From: Mycolicibacterium sp. P9-64
GTDB lineage: Bacteria; Actinomycetota; Actinomycetes; Mycobacteriales; Mycobacteriaceae
Reading direction: 5' to 3'
Assembly: GCF_008329605.1 (NCBI RefSeq)
Contig: NZ_NPKO01000016.1
Span: 59,170-123,169 of the forward strand
Length of the DNA: 64,000 nucleotides
A model generated the notes under the pieces. It ran no database searches and was not told where the DNA came from. It saw only the letters and a list, made by a program, of their open reading frames with translations. Numbering within the stretch: position 1 is the stretch's first letter; each line of letters begins with the position of its first letter. The position numbers and the translations under genes were made by a program. Shown in pieces: positions 24,687-33,946 of this stretch.

Positions 24687-26110
24687 CCACACCGACCAAG
24701 ACCGAAGGGCGGCGTCTGACCGGCCAACTCGGCCCCATTGGCATCGTCTTCATGGTCGTCGCGGCGGCCGCCCCCTTGACCGTGATCGGCGGCAACATGC
24801 CGCTTGCCATGGGCCTCGGCAATGGCGCAGGCGCACCGGTCGGTTTCGTGATTGCGGCACTGGTGTTGCTCGTCTTCAGCATTGGGTTCGTCGCGATGAC
24901 GCCGCACGTCCCCGAGGCAGGTGCGTTCTTCTCCTACGTGACGGTCGGCCTGGGCCAACGGACGGGCAAGGGCATCGCCGTCGTGGCACTGATCGCCTAC
25001 ACCGCCATCCAGATCGGCATCTACGGATATATCGGCTGGGCGATATCCGACACCGTCGCGCACTACCACGGACCGGTGATCCCCTGGCCCGCATACTCGT
25101 TCGCCGTGTTGGCGATCGTCGCCGTGCTCGGCTACCGGCACATCGAACTCAGTGCCAAGGTGCTCGGGGTGGCGCTGGCCCTCGAGATCGGTGTCGTCGT
25201 CGTGCTCGACATCGTCATGGTCGCCAATCCCGGCCCCGCCGGTGTCACGTTCGCGTCGTTCGATCCTGGCGTGTTCACCAACGGCACCATCGGCATCGCC
25301 ATTCTGTTCGCGCTCACGGGGTTCATCGGGTTCGAGGCCACCGCGGTGTTCCGCGACGAAGCGCGTGACCCGGAGCGGACGATTCCCAGGGCTACGTACG
25401 CCGCGGTGATCATCATCGGCGCGTTCTACGCGATCACCGTGTGGGCCTTCGTGGTTGCGCTCGGTCCCGATCAGGTGACCGCCGTTGCGCAACAGACCCT
25501 GGCCGGCGACGGCAACATGCTGCTCGACACGGCCGGAACGATGCTGGGCACGGTCGGCCGCGACGTGGTGAACATCCTGCTGTTGACCAGCCTGTTCGCC
25601 TGCGTGCTGTCATTCCACAACGTCATCGCGCGCTACCAGTTCGTGCTCGCCGGAAAGGGCCTCCTGCCCGCCCGACTCGCAAGGATCCACGACGACCACG
25701 ACGCCCCGTCCTTCTCGTCGGTGGTGCAGACCGTCACGGCCACGGTGATCGTCGCCATCCTCGCCGTCCTGGGCATCGATCCGCTGGTTGGTGTGTTCGG
25801 TTCCATGGCGGGGATCGCCACTGTCGGCATGGTCGTGCTGATGCTCACCACGTCGATCGCCGTTCTGGTCTTCTTCCTGCGCAACCCCGACCGCGCGGCG
25901 GGACGGCTGTGGACCACGCGGATCGCGCCGACGCTGGCTGTCCTCGGCTTGTTGGGCAGCCTGTGGCTCGTGCTGACGAACTTCACCTTGGTCACCGGCG
26001 GCAGCGCGACGCTGAGCACCATCCTGGCCGCAATTCCCTTCCTGGGCCTGGTGGTTGGCTTCCTGGCGTGGCGACCGTCGCAGTCCTTGTCCCCCGTTGC
26101 TGGGGAATGA
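24683..26110 (+). CDS. APC-superfamily amino acid permease
   Basis: A 475-residue permease with about 12 helices and the APC motif set: LGPIGIVFMVVAAAAPLTVI in helix 1 and FIGFEATAVFRDEARDPERT after helix 6. A conserved region with HNVIARYQFVLAGKGLLP follows. It begins with GTG overlapping the peptidase stop and carries an ATCTC-spaced GGAG upstream. It is co-regulated with the peptidase by the TetR operator. A strong bidirectional terminator follows at 26125. Confidence 0.88.
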   Translation: MTTPTKTEGRRLTGQLGPIGIVFMVVAAAAPLTVIGGNMPLAMGLGNGAGAPVGFVIAALVLLVFSIGFVAMTPHVPEAGAFFSYVTVGLGQRTGKGIAVVALIAYTAIQIGIYGYIGWAISDTVAHYHGPVIPWPAYSFAVLAIVAVLGYRHIELSAKVLGVALALEIGVVVVLDIVMVANPGPAGVTFASFDPGVFTNGTIGIAILFALTGFIGFEATAVFRDEARDPERTIPRATYAAVIIIGAFYAITVWAFVVALGPDQVTAVAQQTLAGDGNMLLDTAGTMLGTVGRDVVNILLLTSLFACVLSFHNVIARYQFVLAGKGLLPARLARIHDDHDAPSFSSVVQTVTATVIVAILAVLGIDPLVGVFGSMAGIATVGMVVLMLTTSIAVLVFFLRNPDRAAGRLWTTRIAPTLAVLGLLGSLWLVLTNFTLVTGGSATLSTILAAIPFLGLVVGFLAWRPSQSLSPVAGE

Positions 26111-26124
26111 GCCGCGCCCCTCAC

Positions 26125-26159
26125 CGTGGGCCGGTCACCCCGTCGGTGACCGGCCCACG
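26125..26159. terminator. Bidirectional hairpin terminator
   Basis: CGTGGGCCGGTCACC-ccgtc-GGTGACCGGCCCACG is a perfect 15-base stem between the convergent permease (ends 26110) and hydrolase (ends 26175). There is no U tract on either side, which is common for mycobacterial terminators. Confidence 0.75.
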
Positions 26160-26174
26160 ATGCGGCGCGTTTGG

Positions 26175-27044
26175 TCAGCTCGTCGGTGCCAGGGCCGCCG
26201 CCTTGCGCTGCAGTGTTGCAAGTGCCTCGATGAGATAGGTCCGGAAGACCGGATGGTTCTCGCTCATCGGGAAGTGGCCGATGTCCTTCATCTCGATGAA
26301 GGCGGCGTTGCGAATCTGGCTGGCGGTACGGGCGCTGTCCTCAGGTGTCGTGAGGTAGTCGTAATCGCCGGTCAGCATGACCACCGGGCACCGGTCGCCG
26401 TCGATCTCGGAGAGCTTGTCGCGGAGGTCGTGGTCGACGGAGTAGAAGTACAGGTCGCCCTTGAATGCCTCGGAACCCTGGCTGTAGTAGAACCACGTCT
26501 TCCAGCGGTCGGCGTCGGGTGACTGCGGCGCCATCAGGTCCCAGACCCCACTGGCGCAGACCTGCGCTGCGTTCGCGTGCGGGTGCTGCCACCAGTCCAG
26601 GTAGAAACCGGGTGAGTAGTCAGCCCCCTCGACGGGGATGACGCCCGCGAACCGCTCGGGATGACGCAGCGCCAACTGCAGCGCGATGTTGCCGCCGAAG
26701 GACGACCCCATGAAGATCGGGTTCGCCAACTCGAGTGCATCGACGAGCGCCACGATGAAGTTGGCGTAGTGGTCGGCCGACAGCTGGTATTCCTCGGTCC
26801 ACCACTCGGTGTTCTCCGGCGGGTCGGACTTGCCGTGCCGGGGCAGGTCGTAGGCGATGACCCGGTAGTCCTTGGTGATCTCTTCGTCTTCGAGAAGTCC
26901 ACGCCACTGGTGATTGTGGCAACCGGCGGTGTGCTGGCAGACCAGCGGCTGCCCGGTGCCGTTCTCGAGGTAGAAGACCTTGTACAGCAGTCCGTCGACG
27001 TCGACGTCGACGTAGTGCCCGGTGACTGGGGAGATCTTGCTCAT
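26175..27044 (-). CDS. Alpha/beta hydrolase
   Basis: A 289-residue alpha/beta-hydrolase-fold enzyme. The oxyanion region is VCQHTAGCHNHQW, followed by VIAYDLPRHGKSDPP, the nucleophile elbow GSSFGGNIALQLAL, the late acid in LTGDYDYLTTPEDSA, and the catalytic His in MKDIGHFPMSENH. It resembles carbon-carbon or thioester hydrolases of aromatic or lipid catabolism; the substrate is unknown. The SCP2-like gene lies 40 bases upstream on the same strand, and a LysR gene is divergent, so these form a small catabolic cluster. Confidence 0.88.
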   Translation of the reverse strand: MSKISPVTGHYVDVDVDGLLYKVFYLENGTGQPLVCQHTAGCHNHQWRGLLEDEEITKDYRVIAYDLPRHGKSDPPENTEWWTEEYQLSADHYANFIVALVDALELANPIFMGSSFGGNIALQLALRHPERFAGVIPVEGADYSPGFYLDWWQHPHANAAQVCASGVWDLMAPQSPDADRWKTWFYYSQGSEAFKGDLYFYSVDHDLRDKLSEIDGDRCPVVMLTGDYDYLTTPEDSARTASQIRNAAFIEMKDIGHFPMSENHPVFRTYLIEALATLQRKAAALAPTS

Positions 27045-27084
27045 GTTCGTCCTTCGCTTCTGAATATGTTGGATGGCAGGGGAT

Positions 27085-27492
27085 TTAGACGGGCACGCTC
27101 ACGGCGCGCAGCAGTTCGATCTGCCGGGTGACACAGCGAAGGTTCTGCATCAGGACCAACACGTCACCTTCGAGCTTCATGTCCCGCTGGAAGCTGGCCG
27201 CCCAGATCCCGTGGTACATCGGGGCGGGTACCGGAACCCCGAAGTTGCGCCACGTGTCCGCACTGGCGCGGATCGCGAACTGGTACGACACGTCCAGCGG
27301 GCCTGGATCGACGGCGATGTCGACGATCTTGCCGCGGTGCATCTCGACGACGAACGTGTGCGTCTCCATGTCCAGCAGATAGGAGCAGGTGAAGTACTTG
27401 CCGTGCGCGGAGATTTCGGGGTCCGCGTTGTTGACCTTGGTGAGTGCAGCGACCCATTCGGCGATGGGTGGCGCGGTGGTGGTGAGCGTCAA
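27085..27492 (-). CDS. SCP2-like small protein
   Basis: A 135-residue protein. After an N-terminal helix (IAEWVAALTKVNNADPEI) come alternating strands (YFTCSYLLDMETHTFVVEMH, KIVDIAVDPGPLDVSYQFAI) and the helix/loop SADTWRNFGVPVPAPMYHGI. This is the layout of an SCP2/sterol-carrier-type lipid-binding domain. A TTG at 27492 with GAAGGGA eight bases upstream is the best start; the frame extends to 27534. It is the first gene of the operon with the hydrolase and is divergent from LysR. Confidence 0.65.
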   Translation of the reverse strand: MTLTTTAPPIAEWVAALTKVNNADPEISAHGKYFTCSYLLDMETHTFVVEMHRGKIVDIAVDPGPLDVSYQFAIRASADTWRNFGVPVPAPMYHGIWAASFQRDMKLEGDVLVLMQNLRCVTRQIELLRAVSVPV

Positions 27493-27629
27493 GGAACTTC
27501 CCTTCGAGTGTGGCGATCGTGTGCCGCCCATCACACGTCGGAAGGGACGGAACGTCCAATACCAGTCGGCGACGGACCGATAGGCAACAACTAATGGTTT
27601 CGTTTGCGCTGGTCAGCTAGCCTCGAGGA

Positions 27630-28622
27630 GTGCTGCCCCAGCTCGATCTCCGGCTGTTGAGCTACTTCGTGGCCGTCGCGGAGGAGCTCCACTTCGGGCG
27701 CGCCGCCGCTCGGCTGCACATCGCGCAGCCATCGCTGAGCGTGCAGATCCGCAAGCTCGAACACTCCTTGGGCACAACACTTTTCGTGCGCGATAGCCGT
27801 CACGTGGAGCTCACGCCCGCGGGCGAAGTGCTGCTCGATGGAAGCCGCAGACTGCTGGTCGACGCAGAACGGATCGCCGCCGTCACCAAACGCGTAGGCC
27901 GTGGTGAGCCCCACGCGCGCCTCGTCGTCGGCTTTCAGGCCAACGCGGCAGCCGAACTCACCCCGCAGATTCTCAACGCGTTCCACGACTTGCACCCGAC
28001 CGTCGAGGTCGAAATGCGGTCGCACGACTTCACCGATCCGTACGTGGGGCTCTCCGACGGCTCGGTCGACGTCGCCTTCGTGCGTCCCCCGATCCTGGTC
28101 CAGGACTGGTTGGGCCTGGAGATGTTGTTCGTAGAGCCGCGGTTGCTCGTGGTGTCATCGAGTTCGCCGCTGGCTGGTGAGAGCGAGATGAGCGTCGAGC
28201 AGGTGCTGGATCAGCCGTTCGTCGCGCGCCGGTCGCCGGAGACGTGGCGCAATTTCTGGCTGGCCACTGACGCCCGCAACGGCGAGCCGGTTCGCCTCGG
28301 CGCCGAAGTCGCAACAGTCGACGAGTGCTTCGAGGCAATCCTGTCCGAGCGCGGCGTCGCGTTCTCGCAGGCGTCGACCCAGCGCTACTACGGACGTCCG
28401 GGACTGTCGTTCATACCGATCTCCGACATCCCACCCACCGTGTTGGCCATCGCGTGGCGCACCGACGTGGAATCCAGCGTCGCCCGCGACTTCGTCGCCA
28501 TTGCCAAGGCGGTCGCCTCGTTGACGACGATCCCCGATTCGTGGGCACCACACCGAGGAGTCCCGCTCCACGGATCAACGCACCGACTCGCCCCCGCCCC
28601 GTCGATCGTCGCTGCCCAATAG
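27630..28622 (+). CDS. LysR-family transcriptional regulator
   Basis: A 330-residue LysR protein. The winged HTH (about 6-65) is LRLLSYFVAVAEELHFGRAA, RLHIAQPSLSVQIRKLEHSL and GTTLFVRDSR; the periplasmic-binding-type effector domain runs from about 95 to 300. A GAGGAG motif overlaps its GTG start. It reads away from the SCP2-like/hydrolase pair, and the 137-base gap would hold its activator sites. The ligand is probably an intermediate of that pathway. Confidence 0.92.
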   Translation: MLPQLDLRLLSYFVAVAEELHFGRAAARLHIAQPSLSVQIRKLEHSLGTTLFVRDSRHVELTPAGEVLLDGSRRLLVDAERIAAVTKRVGRGEPHARLVVGFQANAAAELTPQILNAFHDLHPTVEVEMRSHDFTDPYVGLSDGSVDVAFVRPPILVQDWLGLEMLFVEPRLLVVSSSSPLAGESEMSVEQVLDQPFVARRSPETWRNFWLATDARNGEPVRLGAEVATVDECFEAILSERGVAFSQASTQRYYGRPGLSFIPISDIPPTVLAIAWRTDVESSVARDFVAIAKAVASLTTIPDSWAPHRGVPLHGSTHRLAPAPSIVAAQ

Positions 28623-28841
28623 CCAGGCTTTCGCGCACCTGCAGGCCATCGTTCAAGTGCGACGCCATTACCGCATCCAGGTTGGCGTCCACGCGATACA
28701 GCGCCCAAACAGCGACTCGACAGTAAACTTCTTATCTGACTGAGCAGGCGATGCTGGCTGGTTCTAGCAAGTGACCGGCTTCCGCGTGTCGCAACGCGGG
28801 CATGGACGGCGCAGTCGGAAATCTGTCGATTCGAACCCGGG

Positions 28842-31800
28842 GTGACGGACGTGGCTGTGCCTTCCGATTACGTCGCCTCCCTCGGGAAAGACAGGTCGCC
28901 CTCCGACAACGGGGTGCGCGCGCAGATTCTCGGCCCGTTGCGGCTTTGGCGCGACGGTGTCGAACTGAATACCGGCCCTCGGCAGCAGACCTACTTACTT
29001 GCCTTGCTGCTGGCGCGAGAAGGGCGGCCGACCAGCACGGACGAGCTCGTCGACTTGATCTGGGGCGACGAGGCCCCGTCCAGCGCGCTCAATACGCTCC
29101 ACAAGTACGTCGGCGCCCTACGGCGCCTCCTTGAGCCGACGCTCCCCGCGCGAGAAGTCGGCTCGTACCTATTCCGGCGCGGCACCGGCTATTTGTTCAC
29201 CGCAGGCCCAAATGAGCTGGACCTGCTCGGCTTTCGAAAGTCCCTTGCCGCCGCGAACACCGAGTTGTCGGAGCATCGCAACCAGATGGCTCTCGATTGT
29301 TACGTGGAGGCGTTGAGCTTTTGGACCGGGCCTGCCGGTGATGGGTTGGCACAAGGTCCGGCGGCGATGTCCATCTTCGCCGGGCTCAACGATGAGTTCT
29401 TCGATGCATGTACGGCGGCGGCCGCGCTCGCGGTGTCGATCGGCCGACCAGAGCGCGTACTGGCTGCGTTGCATCTCGCTGCCACGATTGCGCCGTTGCA
29501 CGAGCCGGTTCAAGCCAGCCTCGTCGCGACCTTGGGTGCCGCCGGCCGGCAGGTGGAGGCGTTGTCGGTGTTCCGCACGGTCCGCAGCCGTCTCGCCGAG
29601 GATCTCGGCCTCGATCCTGGCCCGACTCTAGAGTCCGCCCACCGCCGCGTGCTGAGCCGAACGACCACTACGGGGCTCGGTTACTCGAATGCCGATGTGC
29701 CGTCGGTAGTTGCTGCAGACGTGACGAGGCAGGCTGCAGGCGGGCTGGTGGGTCGAGCCGAGGAACTCGCAATACTGCGAAGCGCCGTGGATGCAGCATC
29801 GACCGGCCGCGTGGCGCTGGCCATCGTCGAGGGCGAGCCGGGGGCGGGTAAGACCCGCTTGCTCGAGGAGATCACTACGGCTGCTGGACGGACCGACGTG
29901 CGAGTGGTTTGGGGAAGCTGCCTCGAAGGCGCCGGAACGCCATCGATGTGGCCATGGGTACAGGCGGTCGGCGCTCTGCTCAAACTCCTCCCGTCCGAGC
30001 AGCAGCAGGAGTGGCTCGACGGTGACCTCGGCCGCCTCCTCGAGCCCCGCGCCGTCGTCCTGGCAGGGTCTGCCTTGACGGATACCGGTACCCAGTTCCG
30101 GCTGTTCGAGCGAGTCGTCGACATCGTGGGCCAAGTCGCGGCGCAGCGCCCACTGTTGATCGTGATCGACGACCTGCACTGGGCGGACACGGCATCGATG
30201 CAGTTGTTCAGCCACTTGACGACTCGGCTGCCGGGGGGCACCGTCCTGATCGGTGCGCTCCGCGATCGTGCGCCTGCTCCCGGTACCGAGCTGGCACGGC
30301 TGCTCGCGGCGGCGAGCCGGGTGCCCGGCCACTGCCGCGTCCTGCTTGGCCCACTCAACCTCGCCGAGGTGGCTGAGCTCGTCCGCCGCGAGACCGGCCA
30401 CGACCCAAGCGACGGAGCTGCTCGCGACATCCACTCCCGCACCGCGGGCAACCCGTTCTACGTACGTGAACTGTCCCGTTTCCTCGCCAACGGAGGCAAG
30501 CTAGCCGACGACGCAGCACCGCGCGCCGGGGTGCCCTCCACCGTGCGGGACGTCGTCCGAGACCGATTGGCCGAACTCGACGACGGTGTCAAACGCCTAC
30601 TGCAGATCGCGGCGCTGATCGGCCGCGACGTCGGGCTCGATTTGCTTGTCCGGGCTGCCGACATCGACGTTCAAACCTGCCTCGACCGGCTAGAGCCGCT
30701 ACAGGGCCTCGGTCTCCTCGAGCCAACGCCCCGCAACCCGCACTCGACCCGTTTCACCCACGACATCGTTCGCGAGTCGGTTGCCGGAATCACGCCGCCA
30801 GGTCGAGCGACACAGCTGCACATGCGCATCGCAGACGCGCTCGAAAGCAGCGATTCCGATGACGACACCGTTACTGAGCGGCTCGCCTACCACCTGTGGT
30901 CTGCCGGCCCGCTCGCTGATGCCGCACGAACCGCGGCCGCCCTGGAGCGCGCGGGTAGCCGCGCTGCGACGAAGTCGGCGCTCGAGGCGGCCGAGCGACA
31001 CCTGCGATTGTCCGTCGAGGTTGCGCGCAAGTCGGGTTTGGCGGAACTCGAGTTGTCCGCACTGTCCCAGCTAACCGCGGTCGTCGGGATGCGTTCCATG
31101 TACGGCACCGCAGCGCTCGACTTGTTGGAGCGCGCCGAACACTTGGCTCGCGGCCTCGGCCGTGAGACGGAGGCCGCCGGCTTTCTGTTCTCCCGCTGGA
31201 CCGCTCACCAACAGGCCATCGACCTCGATCGTGCCGGCCGGCTCGCCCGACGCTTATTCGACCAGGGCTGCGCATCCTCCGATCCGATGATGCGTACGTA
31301 CGGACTCCAAGCCTGGGGACTGCATCAGTGGGACGTCGGCAACATCGGTGAGGCGTTCCGCTACCTGAGCCAATCCGAACGCGCGCTGCTCGCGGGCCTC
31401 GCGCCACCTGCGGAAGATCCGGTCCGCAGCGACTTGGAGTTGCTCATGACCGGGATGCTGGCAGAGGTGACCGCACTACACGGTGACGTCGACGCAGCGC
31501 GGGGACTCCTCGACACGCTGGAGGACGTTGCCGGCGACAATCCGTACCGAATCACCATATGGGCCACCATGATCGCGAGGATTGCTTCGCTCGTCGGCGA
31601 GCCGGACTGGGCGCTGAGCGGAGCAGAACGGGGCATCGCCGTGGACCCAGGATTCTCCTTCGTCTTCCTGGGCACCTACCAGCGGCTAGCCAAATGCTGG
31701 GCGGTGGCCATGACCAGCGAGGTGCCGGGCGAGGTGCTGACGGCAATCTCCGAGGCCCAAAGGGTGATTACGACGAACCTCGTCGACCCGCCGCGTTCGT

Positions 31801-32084
31801 GCGTGGCTACCTGGTATGCCCTACTCGGCGAGATGCATTTGAGGAGTGGCTCGACAGAGGCCGCCGCCTCGGCGCTGGAGCGCGCCGAGTTCTACCTCGA
31901 GGCGTACGGTCAGCGTTACCCAGAGGGTCTGCTCTTGCTCCTGCAGGCCCAGCTGCTGCAAGCGCGCGGCGAGCCGGTCGCAGCCGTCCGAGCCGCCGCC
32001 GACGCGGCGCGCGGATACTCCATCGACCACGAGGCCCACCTGTTCGCCCACCGAGCCGAACGCTTCCTGGCCGAACTCGGCTAA
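28842..32084 (+). CDS. SARP/AfsR-type regulator: BTAD domain, AAA ATPase, TPR
   Basis: A 1080-residue regulator. Residues about 25-125 form an OmpR-like winged helix (QILGPLRLWRDGVELNTGP, TSTDELVDLIWG). Residues 125-272 are the bacterial transcription activation domain ending with LAEDLGLDPGPTLESAHRRV. Residues 300-600 are an AAA/NB-ARC-like ATPase with Walker A GEPGAGKT (331-338) and Walker B PLLIVIDDLHWAD. The C-terminal 400 residues are TPR-like helices. SARP proteins activate nearby biosynthetic or catabolic genes. It lies 83 bases upstream of the dehydrogenase operon. GTG at 28842 is the start. Confidence 0.9.
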   Translation: MTDVAVPSDYVASLGKDRSPSDNGVRAQILGPLRLWRDGVELNTGPRQQTYLLALLLAREGRPTSTDELVDLIWGDEAPSSALNTLHKYVGALRRLLEPTLPAREVGSYLFRRGTGYLFTAGPNELDLLGFRKSLAAANTELSEHRNQMALDCYVEALSFWTGPAGDGLAQGPAAMSIFAGLNDEFFDACTAAAALAVSIGRPERVLAALHLAATIAPLHEPVQASLVATLGAAGRQVEALSVFRTVRSRLAEDLGLDPGPTLESAHRRVLSRTTTTGLGYSNADVPSVVAADVTRQAAGGLVGRAEELAILRSAVDAASTGRVALAIVEGEPGAGKTRLLEEITTAAGRTDVRVVWGSCLEGAGTPSMWPWVQAVGALLKLLPSEQQQEWLDGDLGRLLEPRAVVLAGSALTDTGTQFRLFERVVDIVGQVAAQRPLLIVIDDLHWADTASMQLFSHLTTRLPGGTVLIGALRDRAPAPGTELARLLAAASRVPGHCRVLLGPLNLAEVAELVRRETGHDPSDGAARDIHSRTAGNPFYVRELSRFLANGGKLADDAAPRAGVPSTVRDVVRDRLAELDDGVKRLLQIAALIGRDVGLDLLVRAADIDVQTCLDRLEPLQGLGLLEPTPRNPHSTRFTHDIVRESVAGITPPGRATQLHMRIADALESSDSDDDTVTERLAYHLWSAGPLADAARTAAALERAGSRAATKSALEAAERHLRLSVEVARKSGLAELELSALSQLTAVVGMRSMYGTAALDLLERAEHLARGLGRETEAAGFLFSRWTAHQQAIDLDRAGRLARRLFDQGCASSDPMMRTYGLQAWGLHQWDVGNIGEAFRYLSQSERALLAGLAPPAEDPVRSDLELLMTGMLAEVTALHGDVDAARGLLDTLEDVAGDNPYRITIWATMIARIASLVGEPDWALSGAERGIAVDPGFSFVFLGTYQRLAKCWAVAMTSEVPGEVLTAISEAQRVITTNLVDPPRSCVATWYALLGEMHLRSGSTEAAASALERAEFYLEAYGQRYPEGLLLLLQAQLLQARGEPVAAVRAAADAARGYSIDHEAHLFAHRAERFLAELG

Positions 32085-32167
32085 GCGCGAATCCACAAAC
32101 CATCCACTGGTCGTCAAGACCGTCCCAATACCGTCGGGATCAACGGCAACGACACCCGAGGTGAATC

Positions 32168-33238
32168 ATGCAGATGCGGGCGGCACGCATACATAAATTC
32201 AATCAGCCATTGCAGATTGACGAAGTTCCGGTCCCCGACGTCGGGCCGAATCAGGTTTTGCTCAAGGTCGCCGCGGCGGGCATGTGCCGCAGCGACTACC
32301 AGCTTCTGGACGGCTACTTTCGGCAGGGTCTTCCAGTCGAGTTGCCCTTCATCCCGGGGCACGAAGTCGCCGGCACCATAGCCGCACTTGGCGCCGACGT
32401 ACCGGACACTGCCGGGGTTTCCGAAGGCGACCTTGTCGTCGTCGACGCGCAGTGGGGTGACGGCACCTGCCGACAATGCCACGAAGGCAACCAACAGCTT
32501 TGCAGCGGTGGACAACTCGCGGGGTTCGGACCGAATGGCGGATTCGCCGAGTACATGCTCGCGCCATATGACCACGTCATTTCGGTTGCCGACCATCCCG
32601 ACGCGCAACCCGAGTATCTGGCGCCGCTGACCGATGCCGGAATCACTCCATACCGCGGTATGAAGAAACTTCGCGACGCAGGAAACCTCGGCGCAGGCCG
32701 AACCGTTGTCGTCAATGGCATCGGTGGGCTAGGCGGTTACGGAGTCCAGTACGCCCGCCTCCTCGGCGGCGGCGCGACCGTACTCGGGTTCGCCCGCAGC
32801 GACGAAAAGTTAGCGGTGGCAACGGAAAACGGCGCACACCACACCGTCAACGTTCGCGACAAAACCGTCGAAGACGTACAGAACGAGCTCGAAGACCTCA
32901 CGGGTCGACGGACCGTCGATGCCGTATTGGATTGCGCAGGATCTCCCGAGTCACTGGGTATGGCGGCATCCATTCTGGCGACCGAGGGCGCGCTCTGCCA
33001 AGTAGGCCTCATGGGTCAGCGCGTCGAACTTCCGCTGTTCCCGTTCGTCAGCGGCGAGAAGTCGTACTTCGGATCGTTCTGGGGCAACCACAACGATCTC
33101 CAAGAGGTTCTCACCTTGGCCGGCCAAGGACTCATCAAGCACAACGTGGTCACCGTGAAACTCGACGACGTCAATGAGAACCTCGACGCGTTGGGCCGCG
33201 GTGACATCGTGGGTCGTGCCGTCATCGTCTTCGACTGA
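32168..33238 (+). CDS. Zinc-type NAD(P)-dependent alcohol dehydrogenase
   Basis: A 356-residue MDR-superfamily dehydrogenase. The catalytic zinc site is GMCRSDYQLL and PFIPGHEVAGTI. The Rossmann motif is VVVNGIGGLGGYGVQYARLL. The lobe that binds structural zinc reads CRQCHEGNQQLC, so it has only three of the four usual Cys. It likely oxidises or reduces an alcohol or aldehyde. GAGGTGAATC precedes the ATG. It heads a tight operon with the DJ-1-like, ABM and GlcG-like genes. Confidence 0.9.
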   Translation: MQMRAARIHKFNQPLQIDEVPVPDVGPNQVLLKVAAAGMCRSDYQLLDGYFRQGLPVELPFIPGHEVAGTIAALGADVPDTAGVSEGDLVVVDAQWGDGTCRQCHEGNQQLCSGGQLAGFGPNGGFAEYMLAPYDHVISVADHPDAQPEYLAPLTDAGITPYRGMKKLRDAGNLGAGRTVVVNGIGGLGGYGVQYARLLGGGATVLGFARSDEKLAVATENGAHHTVNVRDKTVEDVQNELEDLTGRRTVDAVLDCAGSPESLGMAASILATEGALCQVGLMGQRVELPLFPFVSGEKSYFGSFWGNHNDLQEVLTLAGQGLIKHNVVTVKLDDVNENLDALGRGDIVGRAVIVFD

Positions 33239-33268
33239 AACCTGCCGCCCCAACGTGAGGAGAGTGCT

Positions 33269-33946
33269 GTGAGCGTTCCGTATGTCCTGTTCGTTTCGAC
33301 CAACGCTTCCGTAATCGGCCCACACAATCGACCCACGGGCTTCTTCTTTCCAGAAATTGCCCATCCCTTCCAAGCGCTTGACAAAGCTGGCGTAGCCGTC
33401 GAGTTCAGTTCTCCGTCGGGCGGCAAGCCGCCGGAAGATGGATTCGACGCTGACGACACCACCCAGATTGACTTCCTGAAAAGTCAGGCATACCAGCGAC
33501 TTTCGCGTAGTCGCAAACTATCGGAGGTCGACGTACTCGACTATGACGCGATCTTCATTCCTGGCGGACTCGGACCACTGGTGGACATCACGGGCAACCC
33601 GGAGGTGCAGGCGACAGTGATCCGTGCGTGGAACGCCGGGATGATCGTATCCGCCGTCTGCCATGGGCCATCGGCATTCCTCGGTGTCACCCTCGACGAT
33701 GGCACGCCGCTAGTGCGCGGCCGCAAGCTCACCTCGTTCTCGACCGCCGAAGAAGACGGCTACGCCGATCAAGACGTGCCATTCGACCTCGAGACCGCGC
33801 TGCGCGCGGAAGGCGCACTCTTCGAGGCAACCGATCCGTGGCAGCCGAAACTCGTCGTCGACGGATGCCTCATCACCGGCCAAAATCCACAATCGGGGAC
33901 TCTGGTCGGAGAAGCACTCGTAGACGCCCTCAAGCAACGTCGATGA
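33269..33946 (+). CDS. DJ-1/PfpI-family protein (glyoxalase III/Hsp31-like)
   Basis: A 225-residue class-I glutamine-amidotransferase-like protein. The nucleophile elbow is SAVCHGPSAFLG (Cys131-His132), with FIPGGLGPLVDI before it and EEDGYADQDVPF after. The length and the TGFFFPEIAHPF segment match the Hsp31/glyoxalase III branch, which handles methylglyoxal and other reactive aldehydes. It fits the dehydrogenase next door. GTG is the start, with GAGGAGAG upstream. It overlaps the ABM gene by four bases. Confidence 0.88.
   Translation: MSVPYVLFVSTNASVIGPHNRPTGFFFPEIAHPFQALDKAGVAVEFSSPSGGKPPEDGFDADDTTQIDFLKSQAYQRLSRSRKLSEVDVLDYDAIFIPGGLGPLVDITGNPEVQATVIRAWNAGMIVSAVCHGPSAFLGVTLDDGTPLVRGRKLTSFSTAEEDGYADQDVPFDLETALRAEGALFEATDPWQPKLVVDGCLITGQNPQSGTLVGEALVDALKQRR

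Noticed and set aside
23442..24692. Long open minus-strand frame extending the TetR gene to 24692
   Set aside because: It is antisense to the DmpA-like gene and low in protein-like features; the TetR domain begins at 23441.
27545..27557. Short inverted repeat GGACG-gaa-CGTCC in the LysR/SCP2 gap
   Set aside because: Five-base arms are too short to separate from chance in GC-rich DNA.
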